From Ischnura elegans (taxonomy: Eukaryota; Arthropoda; Insecta; Odonata; Coenagrionidae): DNA of 64,000 nucleotides. Both the position numbers and the translations under genes were made by a program. The stretch spans positions 80,327,992 through 80,391,991 of the forward strand of contig NC_060253.1 in the NCBI RefSeq assembly GCF_921293095.1. Direction: 5' to 3'. Below, piece by piece: positions 1-10,534 of this stretch (within the stretch, counting starts at the first letter, position 1; every line of letters begins with the position of its first letter). The notes below the pieces were generated by a model that made no database searches, was not told the DNA's origin, and saw nothing but the letters and a program-made list of their open reading frames with translations.

Positions 1-620
1 AGACAATAAGAGACGTTTTTTTTTGGGTAACTGTATTGTGCGATCTTTGTCATTTTTTCATGATTTCTGTCTGATCTGTCGAATGTTGATGCGTGCGTTA
101 AGAGCATTCTATTCGCAATAGTAATCAGTCATTGAACTCAAGTGATTTCTGTGGCATATTTGTTCTTCTTTTTCCATGCGTCTATTAAACGGAGTTGTCA
201 TGAAAAATTTCGTTCGCGGTTTTGTTGTTATTTTTTCGTGATTTAGTCTTCGGTCGAAAGTTGATGAGTGAATCAGGAGGAGTTTTATATTTTTACAATA
301 GAAATAAGTCATAAACTAAAGCGATGCTTTTGGCATATTTGCTCCTTCATTTCCATGCGCTTATACAAAATCATGAAAAATTTCATCATGAAAATTTTCA
401 TCTACGGTTTCTGACGTAACTTTCTCGTGACTTAGTCTTCGATCTAAAATTGAAACATGTATCACGAATTGTATATTCCCAATGTAAATCAACCATTTAA
501 CTCAAGCGATGGTTTTGGCATATTTGCTCTTTTTCCATGCACTTAAACAGCTTCAACACAAACTTCTAGCTGATGTCATGAAACATGTCATCTTTGGTTG
601 TTTTGCATTAGTTTTAGTCA
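1..620. repeat. Diverged tandem array, ~180-bp unit, about 3.4 copies
   Basis: An anchor of the form AACTCAAGCGAT followed by TTTGGCATATTTG recurs at about 135, 314 and 499, giving steps of 179 and 185 bp. Each anchor is followed by a CCATGCG/A-like stretch, a TCATGAAAAATTTCAT-like stretch and a GTGACTTAGTCTTCG-like stretch. The units differ by many substitutions and small indels. The array probably continues to the left of the window, because part of a further unit is visible at positions 1-130. No coding function is suggested. Confidence 0.8.
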
Positions 621-2160
621 TGTCGTCGTTTTTCAATATTACATTTATTAGACCTAGCTCTACTAGCTTGTAGCGAGACATGAGTTTATTTTCTTCCCAA
701 AAGGCTTGCTTGAAATGAATTATTTCAATACAAACTTAATATTCATAGCCATATGAAAAGGTAATTTTGACCGCATAACCATCCGTGTACTCTTGCATTA
801 CAAAATAGTAATCGTTGCAAAGTAACTCGCATGCTTTGTAGTATATCATTGACCTGTTTATAATGTTTTGATTTTCAACTGAACATAAATGAAGAGAAGG
901 AATCAAAATTATGTAGTTGGCATTATTCGAGGTATGAAAATGTTTCATGCAGTCATTACATATTTGATATTCCATACGGTTATTGTGATCTATTCTCTTT
1001 AAATTGTATGTTATGAATATAAATCTGAGCCCTCAATTACTACAAATATTTATTTGGAGTTCATTAATTTTTTCTGAACAGGAGAGCGTTTGAGAAAATA
1101 TTCTGATAAAAATAACGAGTGATAATTCGTACGACCTATGTCCGCCTAAAAATACTGTCAATACTAACTTTAGTGCAGCATAAAAATCTTTATCAACTCC
1201 TATTGGGGATACTTATTGGTCGTTCAAAGGAAATCGATCGCTTAAAATGATACCTTTTGTGTATCTATCAACTTCTCCGCAGCTTTGATGCGTCAATCAC
1301 AACGGATTAATATTATTTTGATAAAATTCTTCCATTAATATTAACTTAGACGATGTCTGGATGCGATATAACGGGCGGATAAATGGAGAAGACGTTCTCA
1401 ATGGCTCGAGAAATCCGACTGATATTTTTCCTATTTTTTTAAAAGTCAGTTGGCTCCTTATAATTGCTATTTAGCTAAGTAGGAAGATGCATTTTATCCG
1501 TTAAATACTTCTCCCCTTCACTTTCATCAAGAAATGCTCTGGCAATGAGATTCAGTATCATAGTTTTATCAAAGGAGTTGCTTTAATGTTAATTATAAGT
1601 TATATATGGTCATTAAGTACAACTTAATAATCTGTTTGCAATGATCGGGTAAATTTTGATGACTATTATGGTAATCAATCTTCGGTGGCATCATAGCCTA
1701 TAATTTCTTTAACTGACCCCCATTTGAAATACATTTCAACTAAAGAAATGAGATTTCTTCCATAGAATTTAGTACTATTTTGTGTAATTTATTTTCTACT
1801 GCATGATTCTCAACGGAGGATGTTAATTCTTTATATATTAATTTGATATTAGATTTGTAAAAAATATCGCTCAAGGGCACAAAGATATCATCTTCATTAT
1901 ATTTTGGGAATATTTTTGATTTAATATTTAATTTTTTGTAAAATATAGCAGCTTTTCTACTCAGTTCTCCATCTTGAGAATGATGAAGAAATATGAAATA
2001 TTATATATTATTTTACTCCCATTCATACCGTATAGATATTAAAAATGAGTAATTAATGAGTGAAAAAATAATTTAGGTGACGAAAATTCGCAAAGAAAGT
2101 AACTTTGCGCCCATAGAACTCACCCTCTTGCCATTCTAAAATCGTCACTAATGCTGTTCG
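621..2160. other. AT-rich DNA, no gene seen
   Basis: Stop codons are frequent in all frames and no repeat family or RNA gene is recognisable. A stretch near 1085-1180 (AATTCGTACGACCTATG and flanks) resembles the unit of the 9.3-kb minisatellite and may be a stray copy. Confidence 0.5.
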
Positions 2161-2164
2161 GCCA

Positions 2165-2335
2165 CTTACGTTTTTCAAATCGCGATCGTCATTTCTTTTT
2201 TCCCGCCTCCGATAGAGCGCAGCCTTGGAGCACAAGATGGCTGCGCCCTTACGTCGGCAACAGATTGAAAACAAGTTATAATAAGTCTTATATCGTGGCT
2301 CAATTGACATTGCTCAACTGATTCAATAACTTAGA
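2165..2335 (+). promoter_or_regulatory. Candidate promoter and noncoding first exon with upstream ORF
   Basis: This block is richer in CpG than its surroundings (TCGCGATCG, CCCGCCTCCG, GAGCGC, TACGTCGG). It carries CAAGATGG at 2233-2240 followed by CTGCGCC, which matches the YY1/Pho-type motif often found just downstream of start sites of broadly expressed metazoan genes. The ATG inside it (2237) opens a 14-residue upstream ORF, MAAPLRRQQIENKL, which stops at 2281. A usable donor, GTATGT, lies at 2336-2341. It would leave an intron of about 166 bp before the coding exon at 2502. No TATA box is evident. The promoter role is inferred from composition, motif and position only. Confidence 0.35.
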
Positions 2336-2501
2336 GTATGTTTACCATATCTATATTGTATGTTTCTTAATCCCAATAATCTGTATCTGCCGTTATTAGT
2401 TTCCATTAAATGTTTTTCGTCTGCTATGGTTTGTTATCGACTTACTTTGCTTCATGTTTTGGATCATTTTGATACTAATACCTATTTCATTCGAATTTCA
2501 G

Positions 2502-2839
2502 CTGGATAATGGCTGTAGAAAGAGGAAATTTTCCTTGTTTTAGTGCTAGTGATTCCGTGAATTCGATTTATTCCTCCGATGAATATAACTATGGTGTTAA
2601 TTCAATGCAGTCAGATGAAAACAAGCCTTCGTTAAGAAGACTTCAACGTCCTAGAGGAGCTTTAGCGAGACAGCTTTACGATAAACTTCTAGCTGATGAA
2701 AGACTAGAAGATTTTGACAAAAGCAAGGTCAGTGTACCTTTATTTCATATGCTCTGGACGCTAAATAATTCGCTCTTCAAAGACCAAGTAGTAATGGTGT
2801 TTTTCAATCATACGTTTACTGAAGTGAGCTCAGTAGTTG
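2502..2839 (+). CDS. First coding exon of an unidentified gene (partial)
   Basis: This is the one segment I accept as host coding. TTCGAATTTCAG ends at 2501 as a splice acceptor, and the ATG follows seven bases later at 2509 in a GATAATGG context. The frame is open to 2865. Two donors could end the exon. AAG|GTCAGT at 2727/2728 gives exactly 73 codons in phase 0. TTG|GTAAGT at 2839/2840 is the stronger site and adds about 37 residues in phase 1. The product begins with a Ser/Asp/Asn/Tyr-rich, probably disordered stretch (residues 10-38). A basic patch RRLQRPRG (about 43-50) follows, then a charged helix-like segment around ALARQLYDKLLADERLEDF. Residues beyond 73 are hydrophobic and less protein-like, which favours the first donor. 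I do not recognise the family. No downstream exon could be identified in the window. Confidence 0.55.
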
Positions 2840-2869
2840 GTAAGTTTGTGGACAAGTTTCTTGATTAAC

Positions 2870-4960
2870 TGCAGTGATTACAATCCACTTAGACACATTT
2901 TTTTAACCTACGATTCACTAAAATATGAAAACTTAAACACACTCAATTCGACTATTCGGTTGTCAACGGTATTCCCTTGTTGTTACTTTGAATTCTAATG
3001 AGTAAACTGCCTAAATCCTTCGTTATCTTGTACGTTGGAAGTAGAGTTATTTTGCGGCTTGTGCCCGTTACTGTTTATCATAAACCTTTATTGGTGTATG
3101 TGGTTGAACTCAAACCAATTTTGTTTCCTATATGTTTTTAATTTGTGTTTTTCCCGGCAACTGGTGTTTTTCTCAGTTTTCATACGTTCCTTATGTTCTC
3201 AATCGTGGCTTATTTATCTATGTATAAGTTTTGATTAGAGTCGGACACCTTTTGCTACGCTTAATACCTAAATATTTGCCATTGAACTTGTGTTCTCGGT
3301 TTGTTTAATTGAACTTGTTGTTCCTTAGGGTGACCATTTACCATGGCTTGATGGCAATCATTGGTCATGAAACATAAATCACTGTATTTGTATCGTGGAA
3401 TGCATGTGGTGATTTGGCATGATGTGTTACTTCTATACTTTATTATATTTGTAGGCATAATTTCCACCTACTTACTGAGTTTTTGATTGTACCCATGTAG
3501 GCTATAGTATTATTGAAGTTTTACAAAATACCACTATGGGTTTGGGCCAATATTTTTATTTATAGGTTGTATGCAAGATAAAATTAATTGTCCAAAGATA
3601 CCCACATAAATAATGTTTTTTGGAGTATAAAGGTTTCTTTCTTTATCATTTAGTTATAACGTGAAAATTTCATTTTTGAGTTTTCCTATATCTACTTTAA
3701 AGTATGCTATGTTGGTGACATAGCAGAAGCTACTGACTAATTTTAGGCCTGGACTGCTTTGGCTATTATGCCTCACTCAGTTGGAGCAGAAGTGAATTAA
3801 AGTCTAGATGGCTATACTGAAAGATGGCGTGACTGCACAATTATTCTTGCCCTCAATGCATACGGTGTGATATTTCATTATCTTGAGTGCACTCCCTTGG
3901 TAATTCATAATAGTAGTATTCCCTGAGCTCTTCTCAGGCTACATTCATTGCGTTACAAGGTGAAGTGTTTGGAGGGGTGGGCATTCATCTAATGCTTTAG
4001 TCACACAAATTTCATATGTATACGTTAGTCTGTTTGCATCAATCTGGTGTGCACAGTTCATGTTTGTCTTGCCTAATTGCCTCCAATACATTGTGGATGA
4101 TAAAAATTGCCTATCACTTGGTCTCACAATTCCTTTTAATGTATAGACTTATCCTAGACCATTTCCATTATCTGTTTCAGTTTATATGTGCAGGTTATTT
4201 TGTAAAAATTCCAGTCTCATTGAAAAACAAAATATGAAGTTCCCTGGGTCCACCCAAATCAAGTTTTGACTTCAAAATTTGTGAAGTATTTCATTCTTTC
4301 ATCATAAACCTTTAAATGAACTTTCAATTCATATAATGCAATAATAGTAGTATTATTTGAGGCAATTTTATTTTTGTAGAGACAAAATTATACTCTCGTG
4401 CCAAATTTACTCGAACACTGGTATTTCAGTACCATGATATTGCTTGAGTAACAGCTTGGTACTCTTATATAGATATAGCCACTGGAGTACTGTTAAGGTA
4501 ACTGTAGTACTCATGTATTAGTGCGAGAACCTGTGTACGCAGTTGAGTGTGTGGATAAGTGGCGGAATCTACATAGACATTGATGTTATTAACCTCATAA
4601 TAATCAAAGTACACATTATTCAAATGGGAATCTGTGAAGTATTTGTCTAGTAGTCTGGGCATTCTTGTCTTTGTCTTCATGTTTGAGTACTTGTCTTTGA
4701 GGCATATTCCTTAATTAGAGAACTCAGATTTGAGCCAGCCAACCAGTCTAGGTTGTGGTTGTTAAACAATGCTATTCCTAATCCTCTGTTCTTGGTGGAT
4801 CAGTCCTTATCAATTTTTACCAATGCAAATTAGGATTTTATTCCGTTGATTGATTTGAGGTTGCCTTTATTTAAATTGTTCATAATTATAACTAGTGAAT
4901 ATTCTGATTTGCATAAAGTGTCTTGGTAGAATTGTATCTTGAGTTGGGTATGTAGTACTG
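2870..4960. other. Intronic or intergenic DNA, nothing recognised
   Basis: AT-rich sequence follows the putative donors. Several open frames of 60-73 codons exist, but none shows splice context or a recognisable protein. Around 4420-4510 short GGTACT/AGTACC-type motifs recur without a clear period. Confidence 0.5.
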
Positions 4961-4962
4961 AT

Positions 4963-5700
4963 CAGGGGCCCAGCTAGGAATTAAGGTTAGGGGGGTTTTA
5001 GGGTAACTAATACTTACTGGTATGGGGTTTTAACTTACCCATCAAGGTTAGGAAGGAGTAGCGGGGGCCCTCCTCCAGAAAATATTTTAAGAATAATGGT
5101 TCAAAATGGTGAGTTTTACGGCTATCTGAGGGATATTTGATAAATCTTAACACTATTCTATAAGTAATACTGATCCAAATAAGTAATATGGATTAAACTC
5201 AACTGTGCCATTGGTACTGATACCAGTATTATAGTATAGTACTGATATGGTATTTTTAGTAAAGTGTTTGGTGCATGCATTGCCTAGCACTGGCATTGCA
5301 TATCTATATTCTATTTTACAAGGAAGGTATGAACTAGCCGAGGTCAGAATTTTTTGCAATATTTATTGCAAATTATTGGCATTGTCATTTACTGGGCATC
5401 ATAATTACGAAAATTAATTAGTCTCTCTTGACTTGCAAAAAATATTGCCGACTTGCAAAAAATATTGGGGGGGCCCAAACCGGGAATCTTGCCCTGGGAA
5501 ATTTTATAAGTAGTGAGTTTTAAGTTTTTTAAGCATTTCAGAAGAGTCATGTGATCAACATCAGAACCTTGATAACTCGAATCTCGATATCTGGACACTC
5601 GGGGGAAAATCGACAAGCCTGACTCATTTTTTCCTCACACCCATTATGAATTTTTTAGGGGGCTCGGGCCCCCTCAAGCCCTATGGAGTCGGCGCCACTG
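4963..5700. mobile_element. Probable hAT-like nonautonomous element with G/C-rich ends
   Basis: The left end reads CAGGGGCCCAGCTAGG, followed by a G-run-rich stretch. The right end, read inward on the minus strand, begins CAGTGGCGCC and continues into GGGGGCCCGAG. Both start with CAG and a G/C-rich subterminal block, the pattern of many arthropod hAT termini. The 8-bp flanks (GTACTGAT and CTATAGAT) agree at five of eight positions, a possible decayed target duplication. The interior has no transposase. It could instead be two unrelated element ends. Confidence 0.4.
5431..5470. repeat. 20-bp tandem duplication
   Basis: ACTTGCAAAAAATATTGCCG at 5431-5450 is followed directly by the same sequence with GGGG as its last four bases at 5451-5470. 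Confidence 0.85.
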
Positions 5701-5887
5701 CTATAGATAGTGTCTAGCTGTGCGTTTGCTTCTTCTCCTCTCTGTTTTCATGAACTGCTTAATAATGTCAGCATGGGGAATGCAGTGACTTAATCTGATG
5801 TTGTAAAAATGAATATGAATCATTTATACTCCATTTCTGTGAATATTTTAAGACTTTCTTTTGATTGTAAAACAAGGCTATGTTATC

Positions 5888-5917
5888 TTAGATGTAAGGC
5901 TAGACACTTACATCTAA
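5888..5917. repeat. Short perfect inverted repeat
   Basis: TTAGATGTAAG at 5888-5898 and its exact complement CTTACATCTAA at 5907-5917 flank an 8-nt loop. No function is implied. Confidence 0.6.
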
Positions 5918-5919
5918 AT

Positions 5920-8070
5920 TATTTAGTTGTTATTTGTTCAGATCTATTGCCTCAGAGACATAAATACAAGTAACATTAGTTATAATTCTTAGTAATTCCC
6001 TCTTTGCTCTGAATGCATATGAAAACACAAATTGATATATCTTTACAATATAAATTCAAGTTTCTTGCAGAACAGAGAAGGTAGTATTTTATTATTACCA
6101 CTGGAGATTGGGGATGCACTTAGGGAAGCCTATGGGCCGCTGTAAAACAGTTTTCCCTCCCTAATTAACATTCAGCCATTAATTTTTTTGGCTTCAAGAA
6201 TAATTATTAGGGAAGTATTTTGCCTACATTTTGTTGACTTATTATTTATTTGTAAAATTATATCCAGGAAATACAGGAATTTTATTGCATCCAGTCATGT
6301 CAATTTCAAATGTGGCTCACAAGTATGAAAAGGTTACTGGCCCTTTCATTTGACCCATCTTCATTCCTCTAAATATCGTGGGAGGTAATGAAGCACACTA
6401 GTGCACCATGTATTCCACCTTCCATTCTCATGCAACACTAAGGGAATGCATTGAAATATGTGCATTCATTTCTGTTGGAATACGAGAGAGAATTTTTTTA
6501 TTGCACTTGTAGATATAATTTTGGTATTTGCGTAAATTTTTTCCTCTTCTGCTTGTGTTCATTAAATTCAATAACTTGAGCATAATTTTATGTGCTGAAA
6601 TGAGGGATAAGGTGGGAGGGGAAATTCATAACTACTTCAGGAATAACTTTTTGGAAAATAATTATAATCCCATTGTGTTGTCTTTTATGTGAATAGTGAA
6701 AATGAAATTATATTCTGAATCAAGGGCATTCCCAGGATCATAACTTAGTGGGGTCAAGCCATGGACTAGAGGGGGGCAAGCTAAGTTGTGACACTTTAGC
6801 ATGGAAAAGGTGAATGAAACTAACATTTTAAGAAAAGTATAACAGCGCTTCATTAGTTTATGAGATGATTTCCTTAAAAAATAGTTTTATTTAAGTTACA
6901 TATCTAATACTAATACATATCATTTTTCGTGGGTTTAAAGAAAATTTGTTAAAACATTTCGTTTCAATTCAGTACTGATTTTGCTTAAAGACTCTTGCGA
7001 TTTTTGCTTCTAGAAGGGTGGCAGCTGCCCCCCGCTGGGTTCGTTCATGTTCTGAATATGGAATAGATTTCAAGTTAATAGCGATGAATGTTATATACCA
7101 TCGGTGTGTTCCAAATACTGTGGATGGGCTATTGAATTCCGAATGGTGTTCCCTATTTAAAGGAAATCTATAACGACCATTGACAGTTCTGAAATGCGGA
7201 ACACCTAGCCAAACAGGCACTGGTTTTTTTTCTCCTCAAAGTGTAGGTTTATACTTTTTAGTGTCATTATTTCTTCATGATTATAGTGTCTGTTCATTTG
7301 ACTAATCTTGCCATCTGGGGTTTGTGAAATTTAATTACAAGCACTCATGTCTTTTTTAAATGATTTGTGTAACTTTAATTATAGGCATTATTCAATTTAT
7401 TAAAAAGAACAGAAAAGGAGTACTTCGGAAAAAATATGTAAAAAAACAAATGACAAATAAGTACTCGAAAAAAACAAATAACAGATAAAGAAAGAAGCGA
7501 TAGAGTGGACATACGTAGTTGTGAAAAGATTATCTCATTGGAGAGTTGAGTGTAGAGCTGCGTCAATCCAACCTTTGGATTGTTGACCAGTGATGATGAT
7601 TTAATTAATTGGGTAGCTCATAGCCTAGTCCTCGGTGGGCTGAAACCTGATATCCTCCCCGTTCATGATTGCCTTAGACAAACGAAAAATCTGTTCCGGA
7701 TATGATTTCCTTCCAACTTGGATTTCCTGTCTTCGGTCATGTTCATAATATTCGAGATTTCGTGAAGGCTTTCGAGAATGAATCTAGCGGTTCGCGTGTT
7801 TTACATAAGCCTGAATCACACGATCACTTTTTCCCGCCCCTTAGAATAACAGTTCGAGCAATAGGTTTTCAAGGGTGATGGGTCGATTTTTTGGATAACA
7901 GGGCCATTCCCACCGTCACTTTTTCCATCGCTAATTCCGTCACTTTTCGTTTTTACAACTATCATTCCATAGAGTTTACATTAGAATGTAGAGTATTTAT
8001 GTGTCATTCAATTAAAAGCCGAGCGTGCCGTTACAATCGCTGTTATAGGACGTGCGTTCTGATTGACTGT
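5920..8070. other. Gene-free DNA with G/C-rich transposon-like scraps
   Basis: Most of this span is AT-rich and unremarkable. GGGCATTCCCAGGATC near 6725 and GGCAGCTGCCCCCCGCTGGG near 7018 resemble the subterminal parts of the hAT-like elements elsewhere in the window, but I cannot pair them as ends of one element. Confidence 0.35.
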
Positions 8071-8073
8071 ATG

Positions 8074-8125
8074 ACCATAGAGTAAGTATATACCGTCATA
8101 CCATAGAGTATACTTACTCTATGGT
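8074..8125. repeat. Inverted repeat, 17-bp arms
   Basis: ACCATAGAGTAAGTATA at 8074-8090 is exactly complementary to 8109-8125. A further copy of ACCATAGAGTA (8100-8110) overlaps the right arm, so several alternative hairpins are possible. Confidence 0.75.
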
Positions 8126-8455
8126 CTGACGGTTCCAGCGACGGATAAGGAGATGTGCCGAATGAGACGTGATGGTTAAAGGGATGGGGATTTCTATCCC
8201 TCGAGCCATCGCGGAAAATGATCGCGTGAGACATTCAATTCAGATTTTAATAATAGAATGTTACTAATATTTATTTTCCATAAGTTACATCGAATTTAGA
8301 TTTCGGAATATTATAAACAGATGAATAAGTCTCACCATTTTTTTATTTTTTTTAATAACTTGGATTTTGATTCAGGATAAGTGATAAGTTACGGGTAGGA
8401 TAGTGATAGAATTAAGTAAAAGGAGTACCTATATTTTCTGCTTATCCAAGAAGAC
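8126..8455. other. Gene-free AT-rich DNA
   Basis: No coding frame, RNA or repeat recognised between the inverted repeat and the next mobile element. Confidence 0.4.
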
Positions 8456-8731
8456 CTGGGGCGGATCCAGGATTTTTTTCTTGGGGGGCCACAAGGGTCT
8501 GACAGGCTAGCGATATTCTCATGCTTGGGATTAAAGTCAAGATACAACAATTACTGTACTGAATATTCTCTTTATTTTAACACGAAAGTGAATAATATGG
8601 AATTAAATGATTGAGGCTCCGTAGTACACAAAAAATAGGTAGGCAATGATAAAAGTATAAAAATATTGTCTATTTTTTAGTCGTCTAGGGGGGGGGGTGC
8701 CCCCGTTCCCTCCCCACTAAATCCGCCTTAG
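8456..8731. mobile_element. hAT-like MITE, ~276 bp
   Basis: The left end CTGGGGCGGATCCAGG and the right end read inward, CTAAGGCGGATTTAGTGG, align as imperfect terminal inverted repeats. Each is followed by a long G-run (about 8484 and 8688). Flanking octamers AAGAAGAC and ATAGAGAC match at five of eight positions, which may be a decayed target duplication. There is no coding capacity. Confidence 0.55.
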
Positions 8732-8739
8732 ATAGAGAC

Positions 8740-9280
8740 CAATCTCAAGCACAAAGTAAAATGTCTGCATTTATTGCTGTGTTGTTGTGCATTTAATAAC
8801 ATTTGCCTTGGATTGACTTTAGTTTTATATTCTTTCATGAATTCCCAGTCATGCCTCTGCGTTCATAACTGACGAAAAACTTATTTTAATCATGATCTTG
8901 ATCTTTCAAACCAATAAAAGCGATACTTCATTTTCATTTTACCGAAATGGTTGAAATTGCATCATTTACGGAAAGCTTCAATTGGGCTTAGCTACGGTTA
9001 ACTAGGTAAACTGGATTTAATACGATGTCACCGGTTAGAACGTCTTTGTGCTAATATTTTTAATAACCCGTAAGTTAATGAAAAATACCTCCTTTTACCT
9101 TCAAAGCTTATAATTACAGCCGGCCATGGTCTTGTCAACATTAAGAACGGCACAAGGCACATGAGACATGGTAATATTTTTTTGTTGAAATTACTGGAAG
9201 TACCCCAGTTTTTTTATTTTTTCATGAGTAATGGGTGACTATGTCAACGAAATTGACAATAAATGAAGTACCTGATGATA
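8740..9280. other. Gene-free AT-rich DNA
   Basis: No reading frame, RNA gene or repeat is recognisable here. Confidence 0.4.
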
Positions 9281-9284
9281 AAAT

Positions 9285-9580
9285 TATTCAAAGAAATGAG
9301 AAAAAAATAGCTGGGGGATAAGAATAGGAATGAGATTCGTACGACCGATGCTTACTGACAATGACAATAATGAAAGTATTTCATCATAAAAATATCGTAA
9401 ACATGGAGACAGAAGAGTTGGCATAAGAATTGGAATAGATTCGTGTAACCAAGACGTAGCGATTATGGGAATAATTAAAGTATTCGTCATAGAAATATTG
9501 CAATGTTCGAGAAAGAAGAGCTGGAATATAAGAATTGGAATGAGATTCGTGCAACCAATGCTCAACCGAAACCGTCGCTT
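9285..9580. repeat. Minisatellite, ~105-bp unit, three copies
   Basis: AAGAATAGGAATGAGATTCG or close variants begin at about 9319, 9425 and 9530, giving steps of 106 and 105 bp. Between them recur an AATAATNAAAGTATT stretch and an AGAAGAG(C/T)TGG stretch. A 99-codon minus-strand frame through the array is itself internally repetitive and is a by-product of the repeat. Confidence 0.75.
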
Positions 9581-9589
9581 CATGTGGGA

Positions 9590-10330
9590 CAGGGGAGTGA
9601 ATAAATTATGAGTTCTCGTGCGTTGTAGACAATCGGGAAGTAATTAAGGTGGAGTTAATGATCGAATTAGGGTGAAGTGGAGTGGGAGGAGTGGATTATG
9701 GATGGATGGACGGGTGTGGGGCACGGATAGACAGAGACAAGCGAAACGGAACGTTATTCATAGGGCACTGCCTCGCCCTTAAAAAATGCCTCCACCTCTC
9801 CCTCAGGGCATGTGATTAATTCCCGCTTCGCAAAAACAAAAAAAAGGCAGAGAGCGCAAGGGGGACGCGGGCCGTAGCAGTTGTTGCTGCTCATGGGTGG
9901 ACGGAGGGAAAAATATATCACCGCGCAAAAGGTAGTCGATGAGGATGGCGAGTGTAAACGTGTTTGTGTTTGATGGCTTCGATTAATGGGATCCCAGAGT
10001 TTGCATTAACGGGCCCCTGTATGCCTAATGGCCGACAGGCGTAACGATCGTTGTGGATAAGAGAATGGTAGTGGGAGGTATGAATTTTTAAGAATCGCCC
10101 GCTGCGTCTTTGAAAGTCCTAACGGGAAAGGAATCTTGTTCGTATGTTCTGACTTGTGTTGCTCATCGTAATAGAAGTATCTAATTTGCTTCGAAAAATT
10201 CGTTAGTCTATCACAATCGTTCCTAAAATTTGGCTGGAAGTCGGATGGGTTGGAGTGAAGCTAGATCCAAAGCAATGCATTGAGCAAGTGACTTGGTACG
10301 CAGTTATGCGCGCGTGTGCAAATTTATAAA
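9590..10330. other. Purine-rich and G-rich block, no gene
   Basis: Positions 9640-10030 are richer in G than the surroundings, with GGATGGATGG-type runs and a GGACGCGGGCCG segment. No frame, splice pattern or RNA fold was recognised. Confidence 0.35.
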
Positions 10331-10370
10331 CACCAAGGATGAAATTCGCCATGAAATTTCGTTATGCATA

Positions 10371-10424
10371 GCCGGGATTCGAACCCCATTCTCCCGGTTG
10401 GCGGTCAGGTATGGTTTCAGTCAT
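10371..10424 (-). repeat. Second, inverted tRNA-like SINE segment
   Basis: On the minus strand this segment carries CCTGACCGCCAACCGGG as an anticodon-arm-like region and GGGGTTCGAATCCC as a T arm. It is followed by a GCTATGCATAACG-containing stretch. The box A end is missing or scrambled where it meets the plus-strand copy. Confidence 0.55.
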
Positions 10425-10495
10425 GGCTTGGTGGAGTAACTGGTAGCAAACCTGATCGGCAATCGGGAGATCCGGGTTCGAATTCCTGCTAAGCC
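10425..10495 (+). repeat. tRNA-like SINE head
   Basis: The 71 bases fit a tRNA outline. GGCTTGG pairs with CTAAGCC as a 7-bp acceptor stem with one G-U. CCTGA/TCGGG forms an anticodon stem, and a T arm carries loop TTCGAAT with one mismatch. TGGAGTAACTGG resembles box A and GGTTCGAATTCC resembles box B. The D stem does not form, the anticodon loop (TCGGCAA) lacks the invariant T33 and the variable loop is short. A working tRNA is therefore unlikely; a SINE or tRNA pseudogene fits better. Confidence 0.55.
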
Positions 10496-10534
10496 AAACG
10501 ATTTTTTGATGGCGAATTTCATTTTTGGTTCATA

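Larger units (their letters stand above)
10333..10528. repeat. Head-to-head inverted pair of tRNA-like SINE segments
   Basis: The left half is the reverse complement of a diverged copy of the right half. Both carry, in mirror order, GATGAAATTCGCCAT (10339 on), a B-box-like GGATTCGAACC (10375-10385) or GGTTCGAATTCC (10475-10486), and CTCCCGGTTGGC or its counterpart ATCGGCAATCGGGAG. The right half ends with GATGGCGAATTTCAT. The pair could fold into a large hairpin. It may come from a SINE inserting next to another copy in opposite orientation. Confidence 0.7.

Noticed and set aside
9284..9583. 99-codon minus-strand frame with repeated leucine-rich segments
   Set aside because: The internal repetition is that of the 105-bp minisatellite, so openness is inherited from the repeat unit.
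10425..10495. Functional tRNA gene
   Set aside because: The D stem does not form, the anticodon loop lacks T33 and the T stem has a mismatch. An inverted sister copy with the same tail shows that it is a repeat.
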